From Ruminococcaceae bacterium KH2T8 (GTDB lineage: Bacteria > Bacillota > Clostridia > Saccharofermentanales > Saccharofermentanaceae): a DNA stretch of 64,000 bases. The number at the start of each line of letters is the position of its first letter. Positions within the stretch are counted from its first letter, which is position 1. The DNA is taken from the NCBI GenBank assembly GCA_900111435.1, contig FOIY01000005.1:1-64000 (forward strand). Reading direction: 5' to 3'. Positions 15,979-24,268 of the stretch are shown piece by piece. Below the pieces are notes generated by a model that searched no databases, was not told the DNA's origin, and saw only the letters and a list, made by a program, of their open reading frames with translations. The position numbers and the translations under genes are program-made.

Positions 15979-17427
15979 ATGGCAAAGTACGACAAGAATT
16001 CATTATGTGCAGACGAATTCATAAACGACGAGGAGATCAGGGCGACACTCGAATATGCCGAAGCAAATAAGAATAACGTCGAGCTCATCGATAAGATCTT
16101 AAAGAAGGCAAGGCCCGTTAAGAAAGATAAGGGTTATGTGTGCGCGGGACTTGACCACAGGGAAGCATCCGTGCTCCTTGCCTGCGATATCCCCGAGAAG
16201 ATCGAGGAGATCTATAAGATCGCAGAAGAGATCAAAATGGCTTACTACGGCAACAGGATCGTTATCTTTGCGCCGCTGTACCTTTCGAACTACTGCGTGA
16301 ACGGATGTCTTTACTGCCCTTACCACATGAAGAACAAGACTATCCCGCGAAAGAAGCTTACGCAGGAAGAGGTTAAGGCCGAGGTCATCGCGCTGCAGGA
16401 CATGGGTCACAAGAGACTTGCGATCGAGGCAGGTGAGGACCCCGTAAATAACCCGATCGAATATATCCTCGACTGCATAAATACGATCTATTCCGTACAC
16501 CACAAAAACGGTGATATCAGAAGAGTAAATGTCAATATCGCGGCTACTACCGTAGAGAACTATAAAAAGCTCAAGGACGCGGGTATCGGTACATATATCC
16601 TATTCCAGGAGACATACCATAAGGAGAGCTACTTGAGGCTTCATCCGACAGGCCCCAAGCATGACTATAACTACCATACTGAGGCACACGACCGCGCGAT
16701 GGATGCGGGTATCGACGATGTAGGTCTCGGAGTACTCTTCGGACTTGAGCTTTATAAGTACGAATTCGCGGGACTTCTCATGCACGCCGAGCACCTCGAG
16801 GCGGTACACGGCGTAGGTCCTCATACGATCAGCGTACCCAGGGTCAAGAAGGCCGACGATATCGATCCGACCGAGTTCGATAACGGTATCGACGATGAGA
16901 CTTTCGCGAAGATCACGGCATGCATCAGGCTCGCTGTTCCCTATACCGGCATGATCATCTCGACTCGTGAGACACAGAGCGTAAGACAGAAGCTCTTAAG
17001 ACTCGGCATCAGCCAGGTAAGCGGCGGCTCGCGTACATCCGTCGGAGGCTATACGGAAGAGGAGAGACCTCACGATACGGAGCAGTTCGATGTATCTGAT
17101 CAGAGGACTCTCGATGAGGTCGTAAGGTGGCTCATGGAAAATAACCACATCCCTTCATTCTGCACGGCATGCTACAGAGAAGGCAGAACGGGCGACCGTT
17201 TCATGGCACTTTGTAAGAGCGGACAGATATTGAATTGCTGCCACCCTAATGCCCTCATGACGCTCGCGGAGTACCTCGAGGACTATGCTTCACCCGAGAC
17301 GAAGAAGATCGGCTACGACATGATCGAGCGCGAGCTTCAGAAAGTGCCGCGCCTTGAGAACAGGCAGAAGGCCGCCGAAAATATCGAATATATAAAGAAC
17401 TCTGATCGCAGAGACTTCAGATTCTAA
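15979..17427 (+). CDS. hydG: [FeFe]-hydrogenase H-cluster maturase HydG (radical SAM tyrosine lyase)
   Basis: This 482-residue enzyme cleaves tyrosine to p-cresol and dehydroglycine, giving CO and CN- ligands for the H-cluster. The SAM cluster motif is at Cys106, Cys110 and Cys113 (CVNGCLYC). The C-terminal auxiliary cluster motif is visible as CTACYREGR ... LNCCHPNAL. The length is standard for HydG. It lies 12 bp after hydE and 11 bp before hydF. Confidence 0.96.
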   Translation: MAKYDKNSLCADEFINDEEIRATLEYAEANKNNVELIDKILKKARPVKKDKGYVCAGLDHREASVLLACDIPEKIEEIYKIAEEIKMAYYGNRIVIFAPLYLSNYCVNGCLYCPYHMKNKTIPRKKLTQEEVKAEVIALQDMGHKRLAIEAGEDPVNNPIEYILDCINTIYSVHHKNGDIRRVNVNIAATTVENYKKLKDAGIGTYILFQETYHKESYLRLHPTGPKHDYNYHTEAHDRAMDAGIDDVGLGVLFGLELYKYEFAGLLMHAEHLEAVHGVGPHTISVPRVKKADDIDPTEFDNGIDDETFAKITACIRLAVPYTGMIISTRETQSVRQKLLRLGISQVSGGSRTSVGGYTEEERPHDTEQFDVSDQRTLDEVVRWLMENNHIPSFCTACYREGRTGDRFMALCKSGQILNCCHPNALMTLAEYLEDYASPETKKIGYDMIERELQKVPRLENRQKAAENIEYIKNSDRRDFRF

Positions 17428-17438
17428 GGAGAGATACT

Positions 17439-18632
17439 ATGGGCTTAACGGATACTCCTTCGGCAGAGAGGGTGCATATCGGATTCTTCGGTATGCGCAA
17501 TGCGGGTAAATCTAGTCTTGTGAATAAGATCACTGGGCAGGAGATGTCAGTTGTATCGGACGTAAAGGGTACGACGACCGACCCCGTGCGAAAGACTATG
17601 GAGCTTCTTCCGATAGGCCCTGTCGTGATAATAGATACTCCGGGTCTCGACGATATAGGAGAGCTCGGTGAGAAGAGAGTTAAGAAGACAAATGAGATAT
17701 TAGGTCTTACCGATATCGCCGTCCTGGTAACCGATGCTTCTACTGACTTTAGTAGTGAAGAGGAGGAGCTCATCGAGCTCTTCAAGGCGCGCTCGCTGCC
17801 CTTTATCGTCGTATACAATAAGTCGGATCTCGTCGGAGGCGCAGGAGATATCGTGCCGCGCGAAGGCGTTGAGTCCATCGTCGTAAGCTCTAAGACCGGC
17901 GAGAATATCCACGAGCTCAAGGAGCTGATCGGAAGACTCGCCGCTGATAACAAGGAAGAGAAATATCTCGTGTCGGATCTGCTTCACGAAGGTGACATGA
18001 CGGTACTCGTGATCCCGATCGACGAGTCCGCTCCCAAGGGCAGGCTTATACTTCCCCAGCAGCTCGTTATGAGAGACCTGCTCGATCACGGGCTGGCTTT
18101 CGCATCCTGCCGCACGGAGGAACTGGCCGCTACGCTCGCTTCGTTTAAGAAAGCGCCGGCTCTCGTGATAACCGATTCGCAGGCTTTCGCCGAGGTGTCG
18201 AAGATCGTTCCTTCGGATGTTGCATTAACGTCTTTCTCGATCCTTATGGCCCGCTACAAAGGGGAGCTCACTAGGCTCGTAGAGGGCGCCGAGAGGCTCG
18301 CTGATCTGGAGGACGGAGCGAAGGTCCTGATAAGCGAAGGCTGCACGCACCACAGACAGTGTAATGACATAGGTACGGTAAAGCTCCCAAAGCTCATACG
18401 AAAGTATACGGGTAAGGAGATCGATCTCGAGTTCACTTCGGGACGGGATTTCCCCGAGGACCTTTCGAGGTACGATCTCATAGTTCACTGCGGCGGCTGC
18501 ATGCTGAACGATAAAGAGATGCAAAGGCGCGTAAAGGCGGCCGTCGATGCAGGAGTTCCGATCGTCAATTACGGCGTTGCCATCGCGAAGATGAACGGGA
18601 TACTGGACTGGAGCCTCGAGCCTTTAAAATGA
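17439..18632 (+). CDS. hydF: [FeFe]-hydrogenase maturation GTPase HydF
   Basis: This 397-residue scaffold assembles and delivers the diiron subcluster. The N-terminal GTPase domain shows the P-loop GMRNAGKSS, DTPGLDD and YNKSDL. The C-terminal cluster-binding domain keeps C-x-H (CTHHRQC) and HCGGC, the ligands of the family. AAGGAG precedes the ATG. It ends 17 bp from a convergent SGNH hydrolase gene. No hydrogenase structural gene (hydA) is in the window. Confidence 0.95.
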   Translation: MGLTDTPSAERVHIGFFGMRNAGKSSLVNKITGQEMSVVSDVKGTTTDPVRKTMELLPIGPVVIIDTPGLDDIGELGEKRVKKTNEILGLTDIAVLVTDASTDFSSEEEELIELFKARSLPFIVVYNKSDLVGGAGDIVPREGVESIVVSSKTGENIHELKELIGRLAADNKEEKYLVSDLLHEGDMTVLVIPIDESAPKGRLILPQQLVMRDLLDHGLAFASCRTEELAATLASFKKAPALVITDSQAFAEVSKIVPSDVALTSFSILMARYKGELTRLVEGAERLADLEDGAKVLISEGCTHHRQCNDIGTVKLPKLIRKYTGKEIDLEFTSGRDFPEDLSRYDLIVHCGGCMLNDKEMQRRVKAAVDAGVPIVNYGVAIAKMNGILDWSLEPLK

Positions 18633-18649
18633 CGGAGTTTGGCGGCGGT

Positions 18650-19420
18650 TCAGCTGCTTTCGTCGACCCTGCGCTGATGCGCGGCGTCTAAGACGGCGTA
18701 GCTGTAAAGTCCGCAGCCTCTGGTCGCATTGGGGTGAACATCATCGAGCATGTATTTGGAACTGCCGTCCATTTCAAGTACTGATAAGATTATTGGACTC
18801 GGATCTAGAAATATTATATCTTCCTTGTTGCACCAGTCTTTGAGAGCATCGGCAAAATTATCTCTTATTATGTCGTATCCCTTAGTATCGTCTACGATCG
18901 GCCACGGTGCGATGAAGTAGTATTTCGCATCGGGTGAATTGATCTTTAACAGATTGACGATCTTTTGGCATTTTTCGACATATTCTTCAGGGGTATCAGC
19001 TCCAACATCGCAATGTATATTTAGCACATCGTTTATACCGATCGCGATCACATATACATCTGCTGTAGTTGATTCACTGATGTTATCGATAACGTCAAGC
19101 GTTGTCCAGCCTCCGAGTGAGAGATGGATCGTGTTACCTTTTATGTTTGTTTCGAGATACTTGTACCAGGGAATGCCATATGCTTCATTACCATGAGTAA
19201 TGCTGTCGCCTATAAAACAAAAGGACTTACCACTCTGCATATCTTCGTACAGTTCACTGTCCTTAAGCTCATCTGTCATTTCTCCGTAGAATTGGCATCT
19301 TATCGGAAATGGTCTGGTATGATTGAGTATTAATATTGGCGTTACGATCGAGACCACGAGAATGCAGATCAGTATGATCGTTGTATTTTTGTTGTGGTTT
19401 CTTGGATTATGATTTCTCAT
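18650..19420 (-). CDS. Membrane-anchored SGNH/GDSL hydrolase, copy 2
   Basis: This 256-residue protein has an N-terminal hydrophobic anchor (about residues 12-32), then an SGNH hydrolase domain. FIGDSIT carries the nucleophile Ser, AIGIND the Asn, and DDVHPN the catalytic Asp-x-x-His. Such enzymes deacylate surface glycans, lipids or peptidoglycan, probably outside the membrane here. It is a tandem paralogue of the next gene, four bases apart. The last 44 bases that differ little (18678-18721) are identical to 19462-19505, so the copies are recent or gene-converted. Confidence 0.85.
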   Translation of the reverse strand: MRNHNPRNHNKNTTIILICILVVSIVTPILILNHTRPFPIRCQFYGEMTDELKDSELYEDMQSGKSFCFIGDSITHGNEAYGIPWYKYLETNIKGNTIHLSLGGWTTLDVIDNISESTTADVYVIAIGINDVLNIHCDVGADTPEEYVEKCQKIVNLLKINSPDAKYYFIAPWPIVDDTKGYDIIRDNFADALKDWCNKEDIIFLDPSPIILSVLEMDGSSKYMLDDVHPNATRGCGLYSYAVLDAAHQRRVDESS

Positions 19421-19424
19421 ATTT

Positions 19425-20195
19425 TCACCCTGTTATGTTTTCTCCGGCGGTTCTGTGCCGGTGCGCGGCGTCTAAGACGGCGTAGCTGTAAAGTCCGCAG
19501 CCTCTTTCTCTGTTGGGATGGATATCATCCTTCATGTAGTCGGCGCTGTTATCTCCTTCGATGACCGAGAGTATGAACGGCGTCGGGTCGATAAATATGA
19601 AGCCGTTATCGTCGCACCATGTATGAAGTGCGTCCGAGTATGCTTCGCGTCTCATGGTCATTTCCTCGGGATAGTTTACGAAAGGCCACGGCGCGATAAA
19701 GTATATCTTGGCTTCGGGGGAGCTTTCGCGTATCGAGCTTATTACTATATCAAGATTCTCCGTGTATTCTTCGGGGGTAGTGGCGGCGGGCCTGATGTCC
19801 TGGAAAAGGATGTCATTGATCCCAATTGCAAAGATATAAATGTCAGCCGCAGGGATGTCATCTATTCGGTATGCAATGTCGCTCGTAGTCCATCCGAAAT
19901 GCGAGAAGTTCGAGACGTCTCCTTCGATATAACGCTCCATGGGTCTGTACCACGGTGTCAGCCTCGTCTCGGTGCCTTCGGTTATGCTGTCACCGATAAA
20001 GCATACGGACTTGCCGCTCTGCATATCCTCGAATAATTCGCTGTCCCTTATCTCGGAGGTCATCCTGCCGTAGGAGCTGACCCTCTCGTGCCACAATACG
20101 AAGGCAAGCCCGACGAGCGCCAGTACCAATACCGATATCAGTACTTTCGTAGTCATGCTGATCTTTCGTGCCTTCTGAGTCGCAGTCTTTCCCAT
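19425..20195 (-). CDS. Membrane-anchored SGNH/GDSL hydrolase, copy 1
   Basis: This protein has about 256 residues: a basic N terminus, one transmembrane segment, then an SGNH domain (FIGDSIT, FAIGIND, DDIHPN). It is paralogous along its whole length to the downstream gene, sharing DSELYEDMQSGKS-like and RGCGLYSYAVLDAAH blocks. I favour the ATG at 20195. There is no clear ribosome site, and TATAAT on the minus strand (20202-20207) lies only six bases upstream, so the mRNA could be leaderless; an internal ATG 13 codons on is the alternative. It is divergent from the FAD oxidoreductase operon and close to its operators. Confidence 0.82.
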   Translation of the reverse strand: MGKTATQKARKISMTTKVLISVLVLALVGLAFVLWHERVSSYGRMTSEIRDSELFEDMQSGKSVCFIGDSITEGTETRLTPWYRPMERYIEGDVSNFSHFGWTTSDIAYRIDDIPAADIYIFAIGINDILFQDIRPAATTPEEYTENLDIVISSIRESSPEAKIYFIAPWPFVNYPEEMTMRREAYSDALHTWCDDNGFIFIDPTPFILSVIEGDNSADYMKDDIHPNRERGCGLYSYAVLDAAHRHRTAGENITG

Positions 20196-20240
20196 ACCCG
20201 AATTATACAATACGCGGTTCTGCGTTTGCCGCAAATTTCA

Positions 20241-20322
20241 TTGAATTTAGATTCAACAAACTATTGACACGCGGGTTGAGTGTTGTGTATATTGAATACG
20301 TAATCATTGAATATAGATTCAA
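20241..20322 (+). promoter_or_regulatory. Promoter with two TetR-type operators
   Basis: TTGACA (20264-20269) and TATATT (20288-20293), 18 bases apart, form the promoter. It is bracketed by two copies of one palindrome: TTGAATTTAGATTCAA (20241-20256) and TTGAATATAGATTCAA (20307-20322). The second overlaps the expected transcription start. The likely ligand is the TetR protein encoded second in this operon (21863), giving autoregulation. Confidence 0.75.
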
Positions 20323-20340
20323 CGAAAGGGGATAGTCAGT

Positions 20341-21837
20341 ATGAATACAAACGGAAAAGAGAAGGTTATCGTTATCGGCGGAGGCGTCGCAGGATTGTCG
20401 GCAGGCATCTACGCGCTGCTTTCGGGATTTGACGCCGAGATCTATGAGAAGAATGCGATCCCGGGCGGCGAGTGCATCGGCTGGAACAGAAAGGGTTACC
20501 ATATCGACAACTGCATCCACTGGCTCACGGGCACCAAGAAGGGCACGGAGCTCTACGAGGTCTGGAATAAGGTCGGGGCGCTTTCGGAAGATATCGAGTG
20601 CGCTAAGATCGATTCGTTCTACACATCGACACATAACGGAAAGAGCGTGACGCTCTGGAACGATCTTCAGAAGACCGAGCGCGAGCTCATCGAGGCGGCA
20701 CCCGAGGATGAGGCGGAGATCAGGAAGTTCATCGAGTATGTTGAGTACTCCAAGCAGTGCGTCTTCCCCGCAGGAAAGCCTATGGAGATGTGGGGCATCA
20801 AAGACTATATCAATATGGGAAAGAACATGGCGGACTTCCCCAAGGTAATGAAGGAATTCGGAAAGATCTCGCTTGAGGAATACAGCAGAAAGTTCAAGAA
20901 CCCTCTCATGCAGAAGATGATCTGTGACTACCTCCCCAAGGAATATACGGCTTATTCCTTCCTTGTTTCTTACGCTACGATGGCGGATGGTAACGGCGGC
21001 ATCCCCATGGGCGCATCACTTCAGATGTCGGTACGTATGGCCGAGAGATTCAAGGAGTTCGGCGGAGTGATCCGCTATAACGCGGGCGCTTCCGAGATCG
21101 TACTCGATAAGAAGAAGGCAAAGGGCGTAAAGCTCGAGGACGGAACTCTGGTCGAGGGTGACTACATCATCCCGACGGTAGATACGCGACTTCTCTTCGG
21201 CAAGCTACTTCCCGAGAAGTATATGCCAAAGGATCTTAAGGCCGCTTACGACGAGCCCGAGAAGTATCCCGCAACGAGCGGCTTTCAGGTGGCATATGCC
21301 GTCAGCGAGAAGTTCAACAGAGGCGAGACTATCTTTATCGACATCGAGCCCCTGAAGGTCGGGAATCGTACTTTCGACAGGATGTATGTCAAGGCGTACG
21401 GCTACGATCCCATCTTCGTAAAGGGCGGAAAGCAGGTCATCCAGACATGCATCTCACAGACTGACACGGACTTCGATTTCTGGAAGAGTCTGAGCCCCGA
21501 AGAGTACAGGGAAGTAAAGGCAAAGCTCACGGAGGAGATCACGAAGAGGATCGCGGCTGCTTTCCCGGAGCTTGACGGCGACCTCGAGTTCCTCGACGCA
21601 TGGACACCTCTTACTTACGAAAGATACTGTAACGCATATCACGGCAGCTACATGAGCTTTGTTACTACACCTGCCGGCAAGCAGATCAAGATGAAGGGAC
21701 GCCTTAAGGGTATCGATAACCTCTATCTCGCAGGCCAGTGGACCAACGCACCCGGAGGTCTTCCCGTGGCAGTTGCGAGCGGTAAGTTTGCGATCCAGAG
21801 ACTTCTCAAGGTGAAGCGCAGGGATATTAATATATAA
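20341..21837 (+). CDS. FAD-dependent oxidoreductase, phytoene-desaturase/CrtI-like
   Basis: This 498-residue flavoprotein has an N-terminal dinucleotide-binding motif GGGVAGLSAG (residues about 11-20), then an acidic E36-type ribose ligand in IYEKN. A C-terminal FAD contact follows, LYLAGQWTNAPGGLPVAVASGKFA. The layout fits the CrtI/carotene-isomerase-like amine-oxidase superfamily. In non-photosynthetic Clostridia such proteins are of unknown substrate, and carotenoid genes are absent nearby. It is the first gene of an operon with a TetR regulator 25 bp downstream, so an inducible detoxification or lipid-modification role is possible. Confidence 0.82.
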   Translation: MNTNGKEKVIVIGGGVAGLSAGIYALLSGFDAEIYEKNAIPGGECIGWNRKGYHIDNCIHWLTGTKKGTELYEVWNKVGALSEDIECAKIDSFYTSTHNGKSVTLWNDLQKTERELIEAAPEDEAEIRKFIEYVEYSKQCVFPAGKPMEMWGIKDYINMGKNMADFPKVMKEFGKISLEEYSRKFKNPLMQKMICDYLPKEYTAYSFLVSYATMADGNGGIPMGASLQMSVRMAERFKEFGGVIRYNAGASEIVLDKKKAKGVKLEDGTLVEGDYIIPTVDTRLLFGKLLPEKYMPKDLKAAYDEPEKYPATSGFQVAYAVSEKFNRGETIFIDIEPLKVGNRTFDRMYVKAYGYDPIFVKGGKQVIQTCISQTDTDFDFWKSLSPEEYREVKAKLTEEITKRIAAAFPELDGDLEFLDAWTPLTYERYCNAYHGSYMSFVTTPAGKQIKMKGRLKGIDNLYLAGQWTNAPGGLPVAVASGKFAIQRLLKVKRRDINI

Positions 21838-21862
21838 TAGGAGTATCCCAAGGAGGATATCT

Positions 21863-22429
21863 ATGACGAGACAAGAGCAGAAAGAAGAAAGAAGAAGAGC
21901 GATCCTCATGACGGGGCTCACGCTCTTTGTAAAAAGAGGCTACCACGAGACAAAGATCTCGGACATAGCCGCTGCAGTGCCCATGAGCACGGGACTTTTA
22001 TTCCACTACTTCGCATCGAAGGAGGAGCTGCTTCTCGAACTCGTAAAGCTCGGAGCGCAGTCGACCGAGTCCACTGAGAAGATGGTCGACATCCCGCCGG
22101 AAGTCTATTTCGAAGGATTCCTTACCAAGCTCTTCGAATATGCCAAGGAGCAGCCGTGGGTATTTAATATGTTCGTCCTGATGGGACAGGCAAGGCGCCC
22201 GGGTATGCCCGAAGAAGCACGAAAGATCGCTCTCTCTACGGGCGCGATCGACGATACCGCAAAGATCATCGCGAAGGGCCAGAAGAGCGGCGTCTTCAGA
22301 AAGGGCGATCCGCACCTGCTGTCGGTATGCTTTTGGGCAACGGTGCAGGGCATAATGGAGGAGATGGCGCTCGATGAGAGCCTGAAAGCGCCCGATCCCG
22401 CGTGGATCGTCTCGATTTTGAAGGCGTAA
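21863..22429 (+). CDS. TetR/AcrR-family regulator of the FAD oxidoreductase operon
   Basis: This 188-residue protein has an N-terminal HTH at about 10-55 (ILMTGLTLFVKRGYHETKISDIAAAVPMSTGLLFHYFASKEELL), a typical TetR_N sequence. A helical ligand-binding domain follows. AAGGAGGATATCT precedes the ATG. It is co-transcribed with the oxidoreductase, and the operon promoter carries a duplicated 16-bp palindrome, so it probably represses its own operon until an unknown ligand binds. Confidence 0.9.
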   Translation: MTRQEQKEERRRAILMTGLTLFVKRGYHETKISDIAAAVPMSTGLLFHYFASKEELLLELVKLGAQSTESTEKMVDIPPEVYFEGFLTKLFEYAKEQPWVFNMFVLMGQARRPGMPEEARKIALSTGAIDDTAKIIAKGQKSGVFRKGDPHLLSVCFWATVQGIMEEMALDESLKAPDPAWIVSILKA

Positions 22430-22524
22430 GACTGTTCGCCGCCCGCCTTTCGCCGGGTGGCGTCTTTAATCTCGTGTCTCGAGGCGCGCCCCTGCCGTGT
22501 GGCAATTTGTAACAGTGTTATAGC

Positions 22525-22554
22525 AAGGCATCCGCCGCGCGCGGGTGCCTTTTT
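22525..22554 (+). terminator. Rho-independent terminator of the oxidoreductase-TetR operon
   Basis: AAGGCATCCGC and GCGGGTGCCTT form a GC-rich stem followed by TTTT. A weaker hairpin (CGCCGCCCG...CGGGTGGCG) lies just upstream at about 22439-22466. Confidence 0.85.
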
Positions 22555-22666
22555 GTGTGTTTGGGGGGCGCGGCGTGGCAGCGATGCGGCAGCGCGGGTC
22601 GTGCGAGACCGAGGCAGCGGCGGTGGCTTTCGTGTAGGCAAGTTAGAGGAGTGGTGTGGGAGCACG

Positions 22667-22778
22667 AGTCACCAGATTGGTCACTGAGAGGAGTCTGTGG
22701 TGACCAAATTGGTGAAAAATGGCTGATAATCACCGAATTGGTCACTGGCGAGGTCTTCCGGTGACCAGTCTGGTGACT
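22667..22778. repeat. GTGACC-type palindromic intergenic repeat
   Basis: Four alternating units occur: AGTCACCAGATTGGTCACT, GGTGACCAAATTGGTGA, TCACCGAATTGGTCACTG and GGTGACCAGTCTGGTGACT. Orientation alternates, with 12-15-base spacers. The same units occur at 5098-5398 and, degenerate, at 3985-4030. Of the 505-bp gap, 22555-22666 is a GC-rich stretch with no convincing feature. Confidence 0.75.
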
Positions 22779-22813
22779 TTGGCGGGCTCTAATCGCCGAT
22801 CTGCAAAAAGTAC

Positions 22814-22862
22814 TTGCAGGCTAATCAGGATTAGCCTATAATGTGGCTAATTGGAATTAGCC
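22814..22862 (+). promoter_or_regulatory. Promoter with two TetR-type operators
   Basis: TTGCAG (22814-22819) and TATAAT (22837-22842) are 17 bases apart. GGCTAATCAGGATTAGCC (22819-22836) fills the spacer, and a second copy, GGCTAATTGGAATTAGCC (22845-22862), sits over the transcription start. The arms GGCTAAT/ATTAGCC are perfect in both copies. This is the expected autoregulatory site of the TetR gene at 22935. Confidence 0.85.
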
Positions 22863-22934
22863 GCCGAGGGGTGTGGTTAAGTTACGGAACGAAAGTGACC
22901 GCTCAAGACACGGCATCACAAAGAGGAAAGACAT

Positions 22935-23555
22935 ATGGATACGAAACACATGATACTTTTTGAGGCGCTGACCCTTTTCGCCGAGAAGGGATACGCGAAT
23001 GTATATGTCGGCGAGATCGCAGAGAGGGTCGGGATCAAGGCGCCGTCGCTCTATAAGCACTTCAAGAATAAGCAGGCGATCTTTGATGCGATCATAGCGG
23101 AGCTCGACTGCAGGTTCTTAAGTCAGGCGGGGGCCTTGAATATCAAGGGCGACGATCCGGCTGTAGATGTGCAGATATATCAGGATATCTCCGAAGACAA
23201 GCTGGTCGAGCTCGGCCGAAACCTGTTCCTCTATTTCCTTCACGATGAATACGCGAGCAGGTTCAGGAAGATGCTGACGATCGAGCAGTTCAGGAATAAG
23301 GAGCTCGGCGCTGCGTACATGAAGATCTATGTTGACGATACGCTTTCGTATCAGAGCGCGATGTTTCAGATGCTGACGGCGACGGGCTTCCTGCAGACGG
23401 AAAATGTTGAGATCATGACGCTTCACTTCTATGCGCCTATCTACATGCTCCTTACGATATGCGACAGGGATCCGTCGAGGGAAGAAGATGCATTAAGACA
23501 ATTGGAAGAACATATCAGGCAGTTTAATAAGCTTTATGGGAGGAAGGATAAATGA
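22935..23555 (+). CDS. TetR/AcrR-family regulator of a flavodoxin-reductase operon
   Basis: This 206-residue protein has a TetR_N HTH at residues 6-52 (ILFEALTLFAEKGYANVYVGEIAERVGIKAPSLYKHFKNKQAIF). The remainder is a helical ligand domain. It is the first gene after the double-operator promoter, and its stop overlaps the next start (ATGA at 23552), so it regulates and is co-translated with the flavodoxin-like enzyme. Confidence 0.9.
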   Translation: MDTKHMILFEALTLFAEKGYANVYVGEIAERVGIKAPSLYKHFKNKQAIFDAIIAELDCRFLSQAGALNIKGDDPAVDVQIYQDISEDKLVELGRNLFLYFLHDEYASRFRKMLTIEQFRNKELGAAYMKIYVDDTLSYQSAMFQMLTATGFLQTENVEIMTLHFYAPIYMLLTICDRDPSREEDALRQLEEHIRQFNKLYGRKDK

Positions 23556-24268
23556 AGGTTACGGTAATAAACGGCACCGAAAAGAAGGGTGTGACATATA
23601 CGCTCAAGGAGATATTCCTGAAGGCATTAGGCGATAAGGCTCAGATCACGGAGTTCTATATGCCGAGGGATCTTCCGAATTTCTGCGTCGGATGCACGAA
23701 CTGCTTCGGCAAAGGTGAGCATACATGTAAGGACCGCGAGTATGTGGAGAAGATCGAAAAGGCGATGCTGGAGGCGGATCTTCTGGTATTTACATCGCCC
23801 GTTTATGTCTACCATGCAACGGGCGCACTCAAGAATATGCTCGATCATTTCGGCTACAGGTGGATGCCTCACAGACCCGCGAAAGAGATGTTCGGAAAGC
23901 GTGCGGTCATCATAACGCAGTGCCTGGGCGGCGGAGATTCTTCGACCGCGAAGGACATAAAGGACAGCCTTAACTGGTGGGGCGTAAGCAACGTTACGAC
24001 CTTAAAGTTCAAGCTCATGAGCGAGATCCGCTGGGACAGGATCCCCGATAAGAAGAGAGCCGCGATAACCTCAAAGCTCGAGGGCACGGCGTACAGACTG
24101 GCGGCTGTCGACTATTCAAAGCGCGCGCACACTTCGATCGTAGAGAAGGCGAAATTCTATATGGTAAGGATGCTGCAGACGGGGCTCGGCAAGGAGAACC
24201 CGGAGTATAGGGATTTTAATTACTGGAAAGATAACGGATGGCTTGGAAAGGAGAGACCATGGAATTAA
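23552..24268 (+). CDS. Flavodoxin-like NAD(P)H oxidoreductase
   Basis: This 238-residue protein has an N-terminal flavodoxin fold. The FMN phosphate loop is NGTEKKGVTYTL. CVGCTNCFGKGEHTCKD resembles the Cys-rich segment of NADPH-dependent FMN reductase-like (FMN_red) proteins of anaerobes. SPVYVYHATGALKNMLDHFGYRW is the flavin-contacting loop. It probably reduces quinones, flavins or other small electrophiles. The gene overlaps TetR by four bases and the next gene by ten, so the three form a tightly coupled operon. Confidence 0.85.
   Translation: MKVTVINGTEKKGVTYTLKEIFLKALGDKAQITEFYMPRDLPNFCVGCTNCFGKGEHTCKDREYVEKIEKAMLEADLLVFTSPVYVYHATGALKNMLDHFGYRWMPHRPAKEMFGKRAVIITQCLGGGDSSTAKDIKDSLNWWGVSNVTTLKFKLMSEIRWDRIPDKKRAAITSKLEGTAYRLAAVDYSKRAHTSIVEKAKFYMVRMLQTGLGKENPEYRDFNYWKDNGWLGKERPWN

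Noticed and set aside
22457-22764. ORFs in the GC-rich gap before the second TetR gene
   Set aside because: They run through a terminator and the GTGACC repeat, with biased composition and no family resemblance.
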